A DNA stretch of 64,000 bases from Acetoanaerobium noterae (lineage in GTDB: Bacteria; Bacillota; Clostridia; Peptostreptococcales; Filifactoraceae): contig NZ_FUYN01000006.1 of the NCBI RefSeq assembly GCF_900168025.1, positions 62,001-126,000 on the forward strand, written 5' to 3'. The notes beneath the pieces are model-generated. The model did not search any database. It was not told the origin of the DNA and worked only from the letters and a program-made list of their open reading frames with translations. Below are positions 25,358 through 34,059 of this stretch, in pieces (positions within the stretch are counted from its first letter, which is position 1; each line of letters opens with the position of its first letter). The position numbers and the translations under genes were made by a program.

Positions 25358-26044
25358 TTAAATCCCTAAGAATCGATTTACTTTCTTGGGCTGTACATCA
25401 GGAACTATTTCTTCAATTCTTAGTAAAATTTCTTTTTTAGCTTCCTCAGGATTTATATTATCAGATAGGATTACTATTTCTTTTGCCCATGTTTCAACTT
25501 TAGAATATGCAGTTGATGGCCATCCGTACGGCTCTCCCTTTGCACTTATTTTTTGCTTAGTTCCATTAACCGTTATAAACATCCCCATCTGCAATTCAAT
25601 CATTGCAGACTCATACTTTGAATTTAATTCTTTAGTAAAGCCAGCCATAGCCTTTATTTCATGAACTGCCAATATGCTGTCTTCATTAAACAATTCATAA
25701 ATTTGCTTGGCATAAATACTCATAAGTCCATCTTCATACATATCCATAAAGCTTCTTCTTTTTCTTCTAGCTGCAAAAAATTTGGGATACCATTCTAAAG
25801 ATATATATCCTGGTTTTTTATCAAATAACTTCCCGTACGCAGCCTTCTTATCTTTTTCTATATTCACTCTCCATCGCCAAGGATCAAAAGGTAGCTCTGT
25901 ATGCCACTGGTCCTCTTCTGTCATGTTTTCAAGATTTGGAAATCCTATGCAGTTGTTTGATAGAGTCATAAATCCAAGCCTTTCAACTACTGATATAAAT
26001 TCATTGTATTCTTTAAGCCTTAAATCTTTATACTTCGTGTCCAT
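25358..26044 (-). CDS. AlkZ-related protein (tentative)
   Basis: A 228-aa soluble protein without membrane segments. WHTELPFDPWRWRVNIEKDK, GYISLEWYPKFFAARRKR and a GEPYGWPSTAYSKVETWAKE stretch resemble clostridial proteins annotated as AlkZ-related, distantly linked to the AlkZ-type DNA glycosylases that open crosslinks. I cannot see a QxQ or QxD catalytic motif, so enzymatic activity is uncertain. Start ATG 26044 follows AAGGAGGAG. It sits 21 bases upstream of the GNAT gene on the same strand. Confidence 0.45.
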   Translation of the reverse strand: MDTKYKDLRLKEYNEFISVVERLGFMTLSNNCIGFPNLENMTEEDQWHTELPFDPWRWRVNIEKDKKAAYGKLFDKKPGYISLEWYPKFFAARRKRRSFMDMYEDGLMSIYAKQIYELFNEDSILAVHEIKAMAGFTKELNSKYESAMIELQMGMFITVNGTKQKISAKGEPYGWPSTAYSKVETWAKEIVILSDNINPEEAKKEILLRIEEIVPDVQPKKVNRFLGI

Positions 26045-26086
26045 GCTTTTCTCCTCCTTGGCTCATGCGTACTCGCTATATGTAAT

Positions 26087-26713
26087 CTATTTTATCATTA
26101 TAGATAATGGCTCTGGGTATTTAATAGGCACTTTATTATCATTCCACGCCTCAGATTTTAGCTCAAGCCATTCTTTCTTCCATTTATTTACTTTATTCTC
26201 ATAAATTTCTTTAGTTATCAATCTGTTGTTAGGGACTAATCTTAAATCAAAAATATCATTTACACCAAAAGGTGCATATATTATCCAATCATTGCTATTT
26301 CTTCTTACTCCTATTGCCGTAGCAGTAGTTGGCCATGAATCAATGGCTTCTTCAAGGGAGCTATATGGTGGTATATCATAACCAAACTTATTCTTATACC
26401 AAAGATGTACTCTTGCTTCATTTTTTATGTCTAGCTTTAAAGTTTCATATTCAAATAACTCAATAATGCTACTTGCTTTAAGCTCTTCAGCTTTCTCACT
26501 TAAATCTTTTGAGTCAAAATAAATGATATCTATATCAGTTACCCCATAATTTATAGGCTTTTCCGTAGCTTTATTCCATATATTTTGGACTATAGCTCCT
26601 GCACCTATATAATATTCCTGAAACTGATTTTCATCTAAAATATCTAAAACTCTCATAAGTTCTTTATTAGCTTTTATTGTTTGAATTAATGCCATTAGCA
26701 AACTTTCATCCAT
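26087..26713 (-). CDS. Nucleotidyltransferase family protein (DUF925)
   Basis: A 208-aa protein. YYIGAGAIVQNIWNK and VTDIDIIYFDSKDLS form a nucleotidyltransferase-like core with an acidic pair (DID), and WPTTATAIGVRR follows, as in the DUF925/PF06042 family. The cytoplasmic function is unknown. Start ATG 26713 is preceded by AGGGG. The gene is followed by the AlkZ-related gene after 42 bases on the same strand. Confidence 0.8.
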   Translation of the reverse strand: MDESLLMALIQTIKANKELMRVLDILDENQFQEYYIGAGAIVQNIWNKATEKPINYGVTDIDIIYFDSKDLSEKAEELKASSIIELFEYETLKLDIKNEARVHLWYKNKFGYDIPPYSSLEEAIDSWPTTATAIGVRRNSNDWIIYAPFGVNDIFDLRLVPNNRLITKEIYENKVNKWKKEWLELKSEAWNDNKVPIKYPEPLSIMIK

Positions 26714-26771
26714 TTAGTTACCCCTATAATTTAATATAATTTAATATACTTTATATATCCAATAAATGGAA

Positions 26772-28370
26772 TTACGATTTATAAACGGTATTTCCACCTA
26801 CAATAGTTTCAACTACCTTTATATCTTTAATTTCCGTTTTATCTATGGTAAATATATCCCTGTCTAGTATCACCATATCAGCTACAAATCCTGGTTTCAG
26901 TCTGCCTTTAAAGTCTTCCTGGCCTTCTAGGTAAGCACTTTTTATGGTGTAGGCATCTATAGCATCACTAACAGACATGCATTCCTCTTTGAAATATCCT
27001 CCTTTTGGAGTAAAATCAAAACGCATTCTGTTAACTGCCACATAGATATTTTCAAATGGATTGCAGTCTTCTACTGGGGCATCAGTGCTTAAGCTCACAG
27101 GTGCTCCCATCTGATATAAGCTGTTAAAAGCATATGAGGTTTTTTCTAGCTCATCTCCTACTCTATCGTTAATTATAGCTATATCCGATAGTAGAAATAT
27201 AGGCTGATACATTACAGTAAGTCCAAGCTCAGCTATTTTTTCAAGCTGAGCCTTTGTAGTTATTTGGTTGTGTACTATTCCATGTCTTAAGATGTTATTT
27301 TTGTCATCTATGAGCTTTTCATATACATCTATGACGCTTTGAATTGCTTTGTCTCCTATAGCATGAATAAGTACTCTGATGTTGTTTTCATGAGCTAGCT
27401 TGCAAAGTTCATAAAGCTTATCATCGTCTAGTGCATCTACTCCAGTTTCATGGGGAGCATCATTATATCCCGTGCTCATAAGCGCAGTTCGTGCTCCTAG
27501 CGAGCCATCTTTAAAAAGCTTAAGTGCTCCTTTAGAATACATTTTTTCATCATAAACTCCATATAAATGCTCACTTCTTAAGTAAGCTTTAAAATCCTCT
27601 ATATCTTGAAAGTTAAATTGATGAGAATATCTAAGTTTTAGCTTATTCTCCTTAACTATATTATCAATCGCATTAAATACTTTCTCAAAATCCTTTGACA
27701 TTACGTCGCATGACTGTACTGAAGTAAGACCAACGCTTACTGCATAATCCATTGCCCTTATGAAATCTCTTGAAATATCCTCAGCAGATTTAGAAGGAAT
27801 TACAGACTGAATTAATTTAACTGCCCCTTCATTAAAAATTCCGTTTGGCTTACCATCAGCTCCTAGCTGAATTTCTCCACCCTTTATTTTTGTAGTTTCA
27901 TCTATATTTAAAATTTCTAAAGCCTTTGTGTTTCCTACACTAACATGAATGCATACCCTATCAAAAACTATGGGAATATCAGTAGATATTCTATCTAAAT
28001 CATGCCTATTTATAAACCTTCTTTCCCCTTCTTGAAAAGAATTCTGATTCCAGCCCTTGCCAATAAGCACTTTTGTATCTGGATGCTCAGCTAAAAATTT
28101 TTTCCCAAGTCCAACTACTTCATCAATAGATTTTGCTGATGTAAGATTACAGATATTCATATAATCTCCCATCATGGTAAGATGAAGGTGGCTATCGTTA
28201 AGCCCAGGTAGCATAGTCTTTCCAAGTAAGTCAACCACCTCATCTGCTTCATACTTCATAAGCTCTTCATTTGTACCTAGTGCTACTATTATTCCATTAG
28301 AAATAAGCATTGATTCTTCAAAATGCTCTTTATCTACATAAATTTTCCCATTAATATATAGTTTCTTCAT
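26772..28370 (-). CDS. Amidohydrolase, YtcJ-like
   Basis: A 532-aa metal-dependent hydrolase of the amidohydrolase family 3. The metal-site motif LPGLNDSHLHL lies near residue 55-65, VLIHAIGDKAIQSV near 335 and the late STDAPVEDCNPFENI motif near 440, with the metal Asp. The C-terminal KPGFVADMVILDRDIF strand closes the small beta-domain. Substrates of YtcJ-like enzymes are mostly unknown amides or esters. It lies 23 bases after the ChrA gene and is probably co-transcribed with it. Confidence 0.87.
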   Translation of the reverse strand: MKKLYINGKIYVDKEHFEESMLISNGIIVALGTNEELMKYEADEVVDLLGKTMLPGLNDSHLHLTMMGDYMNICNLTSAKSIDEVVGLGKKFLAEHPDTKVLIGKGWNQNSFQEGERRFINRHDLDRISTDIPIVFDRVCIHVSVGNTKALEILNIDETTKIKGGEIQLGADGKPNGIFNEGAVKLIQSVIPSKSAEDISRDFIRAMDYAVSVGLTSVQSCDVMSKDFEKVFNAIDNIVKENKLKLRYSHQFNFQDIEDFKAYLRSEHLYGVYDEKMYSKGALKLFKDGSLGARTALMSTGYNDAPHETGVDALDDDKLYELCKLAHENNIRVLIHAIGDKAIQSVIDVYEKLIDDKNNILRHGIVHNQITTKAQLEKIAELGLTVMYQPIFLLSDIAIINDRVGDELEKTSYAFNSLYQMGAPVSLSTDAPVEDCNPFENIYVAVNRMRFDFTPKGGYFKEECMSVSDAIDAYTIKSAYLEGQEDFKGRLKPGFVADMVILDRDIFTIDKTEIKDIKVVETIVGGNTVYKS

Positions 28371-28393
28371 GAGTAGAGATCTCCCTTAAAATC

Positions 28394-29596
28394 TTAAATT
28401 AAAAATCCTGCCAAAAGAGTAAATACTACTATAAGTGGAGCAGGAACTTTTTTGGTAAATAATAATAAAACAGTTATAAGCATAATTATAACATTGTCAA
28501 AAGCAAATCCACTCTTTTGCATTAAAATAACTGCAGCTACTGAAATTAAACCTCCTGCAACAGCTGTTATTCCTTTTAGCGACATTTTTATTCCTTTTAT
28601 CTGCTTTAGATTCTCCCATATAGGATAAATGAAATATATAAGAAGTAGTCCAGGAAGAAATATACCTATACCTCCTGCAGCGGCTCCTAAAATTTGATAA
28701 AGAGTGCTTTGCCCTCTAGCTGCCATACCTCCTGCATAAGCACTAAAGCTAAACATAGGCCCCGGAAGTCCTTGAACTAGACCAAACCCCGTTAAAAACT
28801 CTTGATTTGTCATATACTGATTTACTTCAACTAGCTCACTATACATTAGAGGAACTACCACTTGACCACCTCCAATAACTAGGTATCCATATCTGTAAAA
28901 GCTTTCAAATAAATGAACTAGCTTGCTGTCCGTAGTAAGCGTAAGAACTATTCCTCCTACTGCAAAAATCGCAAATGCTATCAGATATTTCCAAGGTGGA
29001 GCAAGCTTCACATGATTCCAAAGATTTTTTTCATTTGAGGTAACAATGCTAACCCCTCCTCCTATAAGAAGCACTAGAGGATAAATCCATGGAGCTCTTA
29101 TAAAATAAGTCGTAATCGCACCAAACAAAAGAAGCATCAGTGTAATTCTATCCTTTACTACCTTACGCCCTATGCGATAAGCCGCAACTATAATAAATCC
29201 TACCGCCATTGGCCCTATATATCTAAGTCCATCCTGAGATAGATGAAATGTACCAAGTAATTGACTCAAAAAAGAAAGAATAGTCATAATAACTAGCACA
29301 GGCAGTGACCACACCAGCATAGTAAGAAACGCCAGCATAGGCCCTCCAACCTTGTGCCCTATGGCTACAAGAGTCTGAGTGCTACTAGGTCCTGGAAGAA
29401 TTCCAGTAAGAGCTATAAGTTCAACTAGCTCTTCCTCAGTTAAATATTTCTTCTTAATTACCATCTGGTCTGTAAAAACTCCGTAATGAGCTTCCGGCCC
29501 TCCATATGCTCCGAGTGAGCAAATAAAAACATCCTTTAAAAAACTGCTCCACTTTACATTTTTATGTGAATTAACATTTTCGTGAACTTTCTTCAT
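28394..29596 (-). CDS. Chromate transporter-family protein (ChrA, two-domain)
   Basis: A 400-aa bidomain CHR protein with about ten to twelve helices. The N-half has AYGGPEAHYGVF and LPGPSSTQTLVAIG; the C-half has GGGQVVVPLMYSELV and GLVQGLPGPMFSFSAYAGG. The two inverted repeats are normal for full-length ChrA. It exports chromate in known cases; in anaerobes the natural substrate may differ. Start ATG 29596 follows AAGGATGG. A perfect palindrome lies 30 bases upstream and could be its operator. Confidence 0.87.
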   Translation of the reverse strand: MKKVHENVNSHKNVKWSSFLKDVFICSLGAYGGPEAHYGVFTDQMVIKKKYLTEEELVELIALTGILPGPSSTQTLVAIGHKVGGPMLAFLTMLVWSLPVLVIMTILSFLSQLLGTFHLSQDGLRYIGPMAVGFIIVAAYRIGRKVVKDRITLMLLLFGAITTYFIRAPWIYPLVLLIGGGVSIVTSNEKNLWNHVKLAPPWKYLIAFAIFAVGGIVLTLTTDSKLVHLFESFYRYGYLVIGGGQVVVPLMYSELVEVNQYMTNQEFLTGFGLVQGLPGPMFSFSAYAGGMAARGQSTLYQILGAAAGGIGIFLPGLLLIYFIYPIWENLKQIKGIKMSLKGITAVAGGLISVAAVILMQKSGFAFDNVIIMLITVLLLFTKKVPAPLIVVFTLLAGFLI

Positions 29597-29626
29597 AACA
29601 TCACCATCCTTAAAAATTATATTGTT

Positions 29627-29640
29627 ATTCGATATCGAAT
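29627..29640 (-). promoter_or_regulatory. Perfect palindrome upstream of chrA-like gene
   Basis: ATTCGATATCGAAT is a perfect 14-base palindrome 31 bases before the ATG of the ChrA-like gene. Its size and place suit a dimeric repressor. No regulator gene is adjacent. Confidence 0.5.
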
Positions 29641-29672
29641 TTCGTAATTATGATTTAATTATACAATATCAA

Positions 29673-29716
29673 ATAAAAAACCGCAATGAAATATAAGTTA
29701 TATATCTCCTGCGGTT
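29673..29716 (-). terminator. Terminator of AAA ATPase gene
   Basis: Arms AACCGCA (29679-29685) and TGCGGTT (29710-29716) close a long A/T-rich loop that can itself pair partly. On the minus strand a run of T follows (29680-29674). Confidence 0.7.
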
Positions 29717-29721
29717 GAAAA

Positions 29722-30573
29722 TTAAAACTCTGAATCATGATGTTTAAAGAATTCATAATAGGTTCTCACATTTTCAAGACTAGTCCAAGGCTTTACACTT
29801 ACAGGGCTTTCATCCAGGTCATAAATTTTTGCACCTTTAATGGCTAGCAAGAACGGAGAGTGCGTAGAAATAATAAATTGACACCCAAAAAATCTAGCCG
29901 AGTCTTCAATAAAGCTCATTAGCTCAATTTGTCTTTTAGGTGAAAGGCTGTTTTCTGGCTCGTCTAAAATATACAGGCCATTTTCAGTTATTTTTTCTAT
30001 GAAATATCTATAAGCGCTCTCTCCGTTTGAGTATAGCCTTACATTTGACATAAGATTTTTTCTTATAAATTTAGACATCGTTTTACTTCTTGCACTATTT
30101 ACTTTTTTGAGTTCTTCATAATCTTCTAGGGATTTCATCTTAAAACCAGAATATTTTGCATCGAGATAATCTCCAAAAAGATTTTCTCGTTTATTGTCTA
30201 TTCCCTCATTTAGATTTCTAAGATTGAGAATATAGTCAAAAACATCATCACTGGTTATTATCCTTTTTATACCTGCTACTTTTACTTCATCTATATCACA
30301 CATATCCACATAATCTTTAAAAAAATTGCTTTTATTAAAAATTGTATCCCTAGATGCCCCTATTTTCTCTGCGATCACATTTAGGGCTGTAGATTTTCCT
30401 GAGCCATTGCCTCCATATAAAATAGTAACTGGCTCAAAATCAATTTCAGTAAAATCATTTTTGGATAATATTTTAAAGGGATAAAAGGTGTCAAAACAAG
30501 TTCTTTTCTCATCTAAAATAAAGTTGTACTCTCTGTCTTCACTTGGAAAACTAAAATTTCTTAAGTATATCAT
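29722..30573 (-). CDS. AAA/ABC-type ATPase (OLD/RecF-like)
   Basis: A 283-aa soluble ATPase. Walker A is YGGNGSGKSTALN near residue 55, Walker B is LYILDEPENSLSP near 225, and the switch is ISTHSPFL near 255. This order, with a short helical insert between, matches small AAA_23/AAA_21 proteins of the OLD/RecF kind. No TOPRIM nuclease domain is fused and no partner nuclease is adjacent, so I cannot claim a defence role. It lies 6 bases after the class I amidotransferase gene, same strand. Confidence 0.75.
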   Translation of the reverse strand: MIYLRNFSFPSEDREYNFILDEKRTCFDTFYPFKILSKNDFTEIDFEPVTILYGGNGSGKSTALNVIAEKIGASRDTIFNKSNFFKDYVDMCDIDEVKVAGIKRIITSDDVFDYILNLRNLNEGIDNKRENLFGDYLDAKYSGFKMKSLEDYEELKKVNSARSKTMSKFIRKNLMSNVRLYSNGESAYRYFIEKITENGLYILDEPENSLSPKRQIELMSFIEDSARFFGCQFIISTHSPFLLAIKGAKIYDLDESPVSVKPWTSLENVRTYYEFFKHHDSEF

Positions 30574-30579
30574 ACTAAT

Positions 30580-31305
30580 TTACTTCCTTGTCGCTCCTAT
30601 AAATACATTAAATAGCGCCTGCATTTTCTCATCCTTGTGAGACAAGATTTCTGGATGAAACTGCACCCCTACACACCACTGCTCAGAGTTTCTTTCTATA
30701 GCTTCTACTATTCCGTCTTTAGATTCTGCTGTTATTCTAAAACCCTCTGCTAAACCTTTTACTGACTGATGATGGAATGAGTTTACAACTGCATGGTTTC
30801 CAAGCACACTTTCAAGAACGCTGTTTGGCTCTATTTTTATCGTGTGAGTAGCTACATCTGGATTATGTACTTGCATATGCTTTATATGAAAAGTTTTGCA
30901 GTATGAGTTATCTTGATATAGGGTGCCTCCATGATATGTATTTAAAATCTGCATTCCTCTACATATAGCTAGTATAGGCTTATCTAGCTCAGTAGTATAT
31001 TTTATTAGCTCATAATCTAGAAAATCTCTCTTTGGAAGAATCTCTGTAACTTTGACATCAGGCTCTTCACCATAGATAAGAGGATTTACATCATGACCTC
31101 CTGTCAATATTAAGCCATCAATCAGCTTTGCATATTCGTTTATTTGTTCGCTCGAGTCTATAATTGGAAGAACTATAGGAACAGCACCTGCTCTTAGCAC
31201 TGCCTGAACATAATCATCCATAACGTATGATTTTTCATAGCCTTCAAACATATCATTATTATCCTTCATCATTGTCCCTGATATTCCTATAATAGGGAGT
31301 TTCAT
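30580..31305 (-). CDS. Class I glutamine amidotransferase-like hydrolase (PuuD-type)
   Basis: A 241-aa gamma-glutamyl-gamma-aminobutyrate-hydrolase-like protein. The catalytic triad is Cys115 in LAICRGMQ plus the His and Glu of VQFHPEI near the C-terminus. GLILTGGHDVNPLIYGE is typical of PuuD. It may cleave gamma-glutamyl bonds of putrescine-type compounds. The start is moved to ATG 31305 after AAAGGGG; an in-frame start 24 bases earlier would turn the ribosome site into coding sequence. It appears to head the two-gene transcript with the AAA ATPase. Confidence 0.87.
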   Translation of the reverse strand: MKLPIIGISGTMMKDNNDMFEGYEKSYVMDDYVQAVLRAGAVPIVLPIIDSSEQINEYAKLIDGLILTGGHDVNPLIYGEEPDVKVTEILPKRDFLDYELIKYTTELDKPILAICRGMQILNTYHGGTLYQDNSYCKTFHIKHMQVHNPDVATHTIKIEPNSVLESVLGNHAVVNSFHHQSVKGLAEGFRITAESKDGIVEAIERNSEQWCVGVQFHPEILSHKDEKMQALFNVFIGATRK

Positions 31306-31503
31306 AATTATACCCCTTTCTAAAGTCATAGTTAACTTAAATCTATTATATCAAAATATTCTGAATTTCAGAAAACCTTTTCCTAAATTTAACTTTTTTA
31401 CATATCTAACAATGGATCATTTTCCTCCCTCATTCCTAAATCTTATTAATTAAATTATATATATAAAATCGTACAATAGTCTATCTTATTATTGAATTTC
31501 CTT

Positions 31504-31524
31504 GATGACACTATTAGTGTCATC
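31504..31524 (+). promoter_or_regulatory. Perfect 21-nt palindrome upstream of uppP
   Basis: GATGACACTA-T-TAGTGTCATC is a perfect dyad with ten-base arms, lying 114 bases before the uppP start. There is no T run after it, so it is not an intrinsic terminator. It is an operator candidate for an unknown regulator. The rest of 31306-31638 is A/T-rich with no gene seen. Confidence 0.55.
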
Positions 31525-31638
31525 CCATATTCTTGCGATTGTTACCATATGTTTCTTGTTTTTTTCTCATATTTTCTTCATACTAAATTTGTTGCTTGAT
31601 TCAAGTTAAAAATTTTATTTACGAGGAGGATATAATTA

Positions 31639-32472
31639 ATGACATTAGAGCTTGCAGAAATTTTAAAAGTTATTTTTTTAGGGATAGTAGAGGGTATAAC
31701 TGAGTGGTTACCCATCAGTAGCACTGGACATATGCTTATCGTAGACGAATTTTTACAACTAAACGCCAGCGATTCATTCAAGGAAATGTTCTTTGTAATT
31801 ATTCAGCTAGGAGCTATTTTAGCTGTACTTACTAGTTTTTGGAAAAAGATGTTTCCTTTCCAATTTAAAGATAAATCTCAGCCTGTCATTAAAAAAGAAA
31901 TATTTTCACTTTGGTTTAAAGTGGTAGTTGCTTGTATCCCTGGAGCAGTTATTACGCTTCTTTTTGATGATTATATAGAAGCAAATTTTCATACACCAAT
32001 TGTTATAGCTACAACCTTGATTATTTATGGCATTGGGTTTATTATAGTAGAAAATTGGAATAAAATGCGCATTCCTAGTATCACTAATCTAAATGAAATC
32101 ACTTACAAAACCGCTTGGCTTATAGGACTATTTCAAGTTCTATCTATAATACCTGGTACATCTCGATCAGGTGCTACTATTATCGGAGCACTTATCATTG
32201 GTGTATCTAGAGTAGCTGCAGCAGAATTTACTTTTTTTCTAGCTGTACCAGTAATGTTTGGGCTTAGTACACTCAAAATCTTAAAATTCGGTTTTGTTTT
32301 CACAGCTTCAGAACTTTTTATTCTAGTTTTAGGAATGGCTGTAGCCTTTATAGTATCTGTGGCAGTTATCAAATTCCTTATGAGCTTTATCAAAAAGCAT
32401 GATTTTAAAGCTTTTGGCTGGTATAGAATCGTATTAGGGATTGCAGTTATTCTAATAACAACAATTATATAA
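31639..32472 (+). CDS. uppP: Undecaprenyl-diphosphatase (BacA/UppP)
   Basis: A 277-aa membrane enzyme with about seven or eight helices. It recycles undecaprenyl diphosphate to the monophosphate carrier for cell-wall synthesis and gives bacitracin tolerance when abundant. The catalytic motifs EGITEWLPISSTGHM (residues 17-31) and PGTSRSGAT (around 171-179) are intact. Start ATG 31639 follows GAGGAGG. The racemase gene begins 13 bases downstream, so a cell-wall operon is plausible. Confidence 0.95.
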   Translation: MTLELAEILKVIFLGIVEGITEWLPISSTGHMLIVDEFLQLNASDSFKEMFFVIIQLGAILAVLTSFWKKMFPFQFKDKSQPVIKKEIFSLWFKVVVACIPGAVITLLFDDYIEANFHTPIVIATTLIIYGIGFIIVENWNKMRIPSITNLNEITYKTAWLIGLFQVLSIIPGTSRSGATIIGALIIGVSRVAAAEFTFFLAVPVMFGLSTLKILKFGFVFTASELFILVLGMAVAFIVSVAVIKFLMSFIKKHDFKAFGWYRIVLGIAVILITTII

Positions 32473-32485
32473 GGAGATGTTGTAA

Positions 32486-33175
32486 GTGAAAACTATCGGA
32501 TTAATTGGAGGAATGAGCTGGGAATCTTCTTTGGAATACTACAGAATAGTAAATGAGACTGTAAAAGAAAAGCTGGGCGGATTACACTCTTGCAAATGCT
32601 TGATGTATTCAGTAGATTTTGGTGTAATCCAAGCTCTTCAGCATCAAAATAAATGGGATGAGTTAACTAAGCTCATGATAGAAGCCGCACAAAACTTAAA
32701 ACACGGAGGAGCAGATTTTATCGTAATCTGTACGAACACCATGCATAAGATGGCTCCAGAAATAGAGCACGCTACAGGGCTAAATGTCTTACATATTGCC
32801 GACGTGACGGGAGCTGCTATTTCTAAAGATCAAATTCAAAAAGTAGGTCTACTTGGTACTAGATTTACTATGGAAGGCGATTTTTATAAAAAAAGGCTAA
32901 AAGATAATTATGACATTGAAGTAATAATCCCTGAAGATGCAGACAGACAAATCATTCACGATATAATCTACAACGAATTATGTCTTGGATTAATAAAAGA
33001 TGATTCTAGGCAAAAATATATAGATATTATAAATAAGCTTTGTGCTAATGGAGCAGAGGGAATCATTCTAGGATGTACTGAAATTCCTCTCCTAATAAAA
33101 CAATCCGATGTTCTCATCCCAGTCTATGACACTACAAAAATTCATGCTGAATCAGCAGTAGATTTTGCTCTATAA
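32486..33175 (+). CDS. Aspartate/glutamate racemase family protein
   Basis: A 229-aa racemase with both catalytic cysteines: one in CTNTMHKM near residue 84 and one in LGCTEIPLL near 195. GLIGGMSWESS at the N-terminus is typical of YgeA/RacX-type amino-acid racemases. It may supply a D-amino acid, for example D-aspartate or another non-canonical form for the wall, in line with its uppP neighbour. The start codon is GTG at 32486, preceded by AAGGAG. Confidence 0.88.
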   Translation: MKTIGLIGGMSWESSLEYYRIVNETVKEKLGGLHSCKCLMYSVDFGVIQALQHQNKWDELTKLMIEAAQNLKHGGADFIVICTNTMHKMAPEIEHATGLNVLHIADVTGAAISKDQIQKVGLLGTRFTMEGDFYKKRLKDNYDIEVIIPEDADRQIIHDIIYNELCLGLIKDDSRQKYIDIINKLCANGAEGIILGCTEIPLLIKQSDVLIPVYDTTKIHAESAVDFAL

Positions 33176-33180
33176 AACTA

Positions 33181-33209
33181 TTGCTTTTTGATATCACATG
33201 ATATATAAT
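33181..33209 (+). promoter_or_regulatory. Promoter of the NAD operon
   Basis: -35 TTGCTT (33181-33186), 17-base spacer and -10 TATAAT (33204-33209). Transcription would start near 33216, so both operators lie downstream of the start, where a bound repressor could block elongation. Confidence 0.55.
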
Positions 33210-33217
33210 CAAAATAT

Positions 33218-33242
33218 ACTTAGATACAAAGTGTAACTAAGT
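33218..33242 (+). promoter_or_regulatory. NAD operon operator 1
   Basis: A 25-base dyad ACTTA(N5)-CAAAGTG-(N)-TAAGT type, extended on both sides to TATACTTAG / CTAAGTATA (33215-33245). It shares 20 of 25 bases with operator 2, located 40 bases (centre to centre) downstream. Probably bound by the NrtR-like product of the first gene. Confidence 0.65.
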
Positions 33243-33257
33243 ATATTTTTTAAACTT

Positions 33258-33282
33258 ACTTAAGTACAAATTGTTATTAAGT
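33258..33282 (+). promoter_or_regulatory. NAD operon operator 2
   Basis: A second 25-base dyad with arms ACTTA / TAAGT and the same inner core, TACAAA then TGT. It ends 15 bases before the ATG of the regulator gene and directly abuts its ribosome site. Confidence 0.65.
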
Positions 33283-33297
33283 GAGAAGGAGGACGAG

Positions 33298-34044
33298 ATG
33301 GAGTTTAAAGATTATAAAAAACTAAGTCTGGCAAATGACATCGTTATTTTGACAGCGACTGATAAACCTGAAGATGACAAAAGAAAAGTACCCGAAAAAA
33401 CCTTGCAAATTTTATTAATAAAGAGATATGAAGAACCATATAATGGATTTTGGTCACTTCCTGGAGGCTTTGTAGACTATGATAAAAACCTCGATTATTG
33501 CGCTAGAGAAAAGCTCTATGCAAAGACTGGAATCAAAAACTTATATATGGAACAGCTATATACCTATGGAGATACAAATAGAGATGAACGAGGAAGAGTA
33601 GTCAGCGTAGCTTACCTTGCTCTTGTAAAAAAAAGCGATATCACTATACAAATCTCTCAAAAAACAGACAGCTCATCTGCTTCTTGGTTTTCCATTGAAC
33701 CTATAAGAAAAGCCGATGAGATAGTAGATGTAAACTTAATCTCTGAAGATGGTCACTTAATAGTTAAAGACCTTGCCTTTGACCATAAGCAGATGGTTAT
33801 AGATGCTCTAAACAGACTTCAAAACAAAATAGAATACACTGACCTAGCTTTTAACTTAGTTCCTGAATTTTTCACTGTAAAAGAGCTTCAAATGGTTTAT
33901 GAATGTATCCTTGGAAGAGCTATACAAGCTTTCAGGCGAAAAATAAGTGACAAAATCAAGCCTGCTGACAAGATGAAAGATGATGGCTCAGCCTATAGAC
34001 CAGCTCAGCTCTACAGATTTGATAACAAACATTCTAAATTTTAA
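33298..34044 (+). CDS. nrtR: NrtR-like Nudix-HTH transcriptional regulator of NAD metabolism
   Basis: A 248-aa protein. Residues 10-140 form a Nudix fold, and 155-245 a winged helix with VPEFFTVKELQMVYECILGR and FRRKISD, the NrtR pattern. The Nudix box is degenerate: in the segment from Gly57 to Ile79 the catalytic acidic residues are Lys63, Lys72, Ala75 and Lys76. This suits a sensor of ADP-ribose or NAD-related ligands rather than an enzyme. The start is ATG 33298 after AAGGAGG, not the ATG at 33271, which lies inside operator 2. It is the first gene of the NAD operon it probably represses. Confidence 0.85.
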   Translation: MEFKDYKKLSLANDIVILTATDKPEDDKRKVPEKTLQILLIKRYEEPYNGFWSLPGGFVDYDKNLDYCAREKLYAKTGIKNLYMEQLYTYGDTNRDERGRVVSVAYLALVKKSDITIQISQKTDSSSASWFSIEPIRKADEIVDVNLISEDGHLIVKDLAFDHKQMVIDALNRLQNKIEYTDLAFNLVPEFFTVKELQMVYECILGRAIQAFRRKISDKIKPADKMKDDGSAYRPAQLYRFDNKHSKF

Positions 34045-34059
34045 GGGAGGCAAAATATT

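Noticed and set aside
29722-30573. AAA ATPase as part of an anti-phage defence system (for example OLD- or Septu-like)
   Set aside because: No nuclease, HNH or reverse-transcriptase partner is adjacent; the neighbour is a PuuD-like amidotransferase, so there is no support for a defence module.
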